Assembly (NCBI GenBank): GCA_905479025.1
Contig: CAJQKX010000345.1
Location: forward strand, 1-7,098
Length of the DNA stretch: 7,098 nt
Source: an uncultured Paraglaciecola sp.
GTDB taxonomy: Bacteria; Pseudomonadota; Gammaproteobacteria; Enterobacterales; Alteromonadaceae
Reading direction: 5' to 3'
The position numbers were made by a program, and so were the translations under genes. Position 1 is the first letter of the stretch. Every line of letters starts with the position of its first letter. Under the pieces are notes generated by a model that ran no database searches, was not told where the DNA came from, and saw nothing but the letters and a program-made list of their open reading frames with translations. Below, one piece after another: positions 5,991 through 7,098 of the stretch.

Positions 5991-7098
5991 TTAGCCTACC
6001 ACTAATATACTGCGTAATTGATCACCCAATAATCCGGGTAAAATACCTAATAGTAGTAAGCCTACTGCAATGATACCGATCCAGATTTTGGTGAAATAAG
6101 CACCAGGTGTTAGGTGTATTTCGCTTTGTGTGGGTGCAAACAAGGTAAAAATCACCCGTAAGTAATAATATAAACCTACTGCACTGCCAACCAACATAGC
6201 GGCGATTAACCACCAGGCGGATAGTTTGACCGCCAAAGTCAGCACGTAAAATTTGCCAATAAAACCTATGGTGATAGGCATACCCGCCAAAGACAATAAT
6301 CCTAAGGTCATGATGCTCGCAAGCCACGGATGTTGCCAGAATAAGCCCTGTAATTGTGATAGTTGGTCTACGTCATGTGTGTCGTCTAATTTGGATAACA
6401 AACTTAATACCGCAAAAATCAAGATAGAAGCCACTAAATAAGCCAACAAGTAATAACTGGCGCCTTCTAATGCTAAACTGTGGTCGATCCCCATGGCAAT
6501 AATGCCCGCCACTAACACATATCCCATATGTGCGATGGCTGAGTACGCCATTAAACGTTTTATACTTTGTTGTTGCAATGCCAACCAATTGCCGAGCAGC
6601 ATACTGGCGATGGCCATCCAACTGAGCATACGTAACATGTCGGCTTCAAAATCCGCAGGTACCAATAGTATCAGTTTGATAAATAAAGCGAACACCGCCG
6701 CTTTGGATAAGGTAGTTAGTAATAAGGTGGAGTTGACTGGCGCGCCTTGATAGACATCTGGGGTCCAAAAATGTAAGGGCACCAATGATAATTTAAACGC
6801 TAGTCCGGCGAGTAACAGCACAAAACCACTTTTAGCTAACAAACCCATGGGGGATGGCAGCATATCCACTAACAATAATTGCCCGCTGGTAGCATAAAGT
6901 AAGGCAAAACCCATTAACAACACACTGGTTGCTGCACCTGATAGCAGCAGGTATTTCATCGCGCCTTCTAAGGATGCTTTACGCTCCCGGTTATAAGCGA
7001 GCATGGCTAACATGGCCAAACTCATTAATTCAATGCTGAGGATCACACTGCCCACATGTCGCGACATCACTAACAACATGCCGCCCAAACAAGACAGC
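5991..7098 (-). CDS. nuoN: NADH-quinone oxidoreductase subunit N, C-terminal three quarters (5' end outside window)
   Basis: This is a proton-pumping membrane subunit of respiratory complex I, of the antiporter-like (Mrp-type) family. About 368 residues are visible against the usual 480-500; the frame stays open to the right edge, so the start lies outside and no internal ATG/TTG should be taken as the start. It is hydrophobic almost throughout, with roughly ten membrane segments. Family residues are present: Glu in SIELMSL, Lys in FKLSLVPLHFWTPDVYQGAP, Lys in TTLSKAAVFA, Lys in QQSIKRLMAYSAIAHMGY, and Lys in GMPITIGFIGKFY near the C-terminus. These are the charges placed in the proton channel in this family. 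The protein ends in LVVG and a TAA at 5991-5993, a normal C-terminus. nuoN is commonly the last nuo gene, so the rest of the operon probably lies to the right, and this stop marks the edge of conserved chromosome. Confidence 0.96.
   Translation of the reverse strand, partial: LSCLGGMLLVMSRHVGSVILSIELMSLAMLAMLAYNRERKASLEGAMKYLLLSGAATSVLLMGFALLYATSGQLLLVDMLPSPMGLLAKSGFVLLLAGLAFKLSLVPLHFWTPDVYQGAPVNSTLLLTTLSKAAVFALFIKLILLVPADFEADMLRMLSWMAIASMLLGNWLALQQQSIKRLMAYSAIAHMGYVLVAGIIAMGIDHSLALEGASYYLLAYLVASILIFAVLSLLSKLDDTHDVDQLSQLQGLFWQHPWLASIMTLGLLSLAGMPITIGFIGKFYVLTLAVKLSAWWLIAAMLVGSAVGLYYYLRVIFTLFAPTQSEIHLTPGAYFTKIWIGIIAVGLLLLGILPGLLGDQLRSILVVG

Noticed and set aside
6022..6750. Several short open frames on both strands inside nuoN
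   Set aside because: They overlap a clear full-frame nuoN match and have no family resemblance.

Overview
The window looks like a stretch of gammaproteobacterial chromosome, probably from a marine Alteromonadales-like species. That placement rests on moderately AT-rich DNA, the style of the nuoN sequence, and the kinase and mobile-element families seen; it is an inference, not a taxonomic result. At the right edge (5991-7098, minus strand) is the 3' part of nuoN, usually the last gene of the respiratory complex I operon. Everything to its left looks accessory: three genes of a possible peptide- or protein-modification locus, separated and flanked by decayed insertion sequences.

The accessory core is a divergent pair. 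On the minus strand (2123-2569) is a 148-residue protein with a twin-arginine-like N-terminal signal ending in AAAQS, followed by a long Pro/Thr/Ala/Ser-rich tail built from PTPA tetrapeptides (a 12-bp DNA repeat) and three VPSSGP punctuation motifs. On the plus strand (2816-3916) is a fusion of a PqqD-like domain to an HPr-kinase-like domain with an intact Walker A motif and an ADD motif. At the left edge (1-317, minus strand) is the N-terminal part of a glycosyltransferase that resembles the plant/algal hydroxyproline O-arabinosyltransferase and peptidyl-serine galactosyltransferase group, including a DPD metal-binding motif. A substrate-like repeat protein, a kinase with a peptide-binding domain and a peptidyl-glycosyltransferase-like enzyme together suggest an uncharacterised system that modifies an exported, arabinogalactan-protein-like polypeptide. 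The functional link is an inference.

The rest is mostly debris. 485-1076 (plus) is a broken DDE transposase. 1077-2093 has no recognisable gene but contains a perfect-register 26-bp triple repeat (1792-1869). 3917-4431 is non-coding with several small inverted repeats. 4432 to about 5330 (minus) is an IS3-family orfB wrecked by at least three stops and at least one frameshift. 5331-5990 has no clear gene. The density of dead transposases beside the end of the nuo operon suggests an old insertion hotspot in which the divergent pair, and perhaps the glycosyltransferase gene, have stayed intact.
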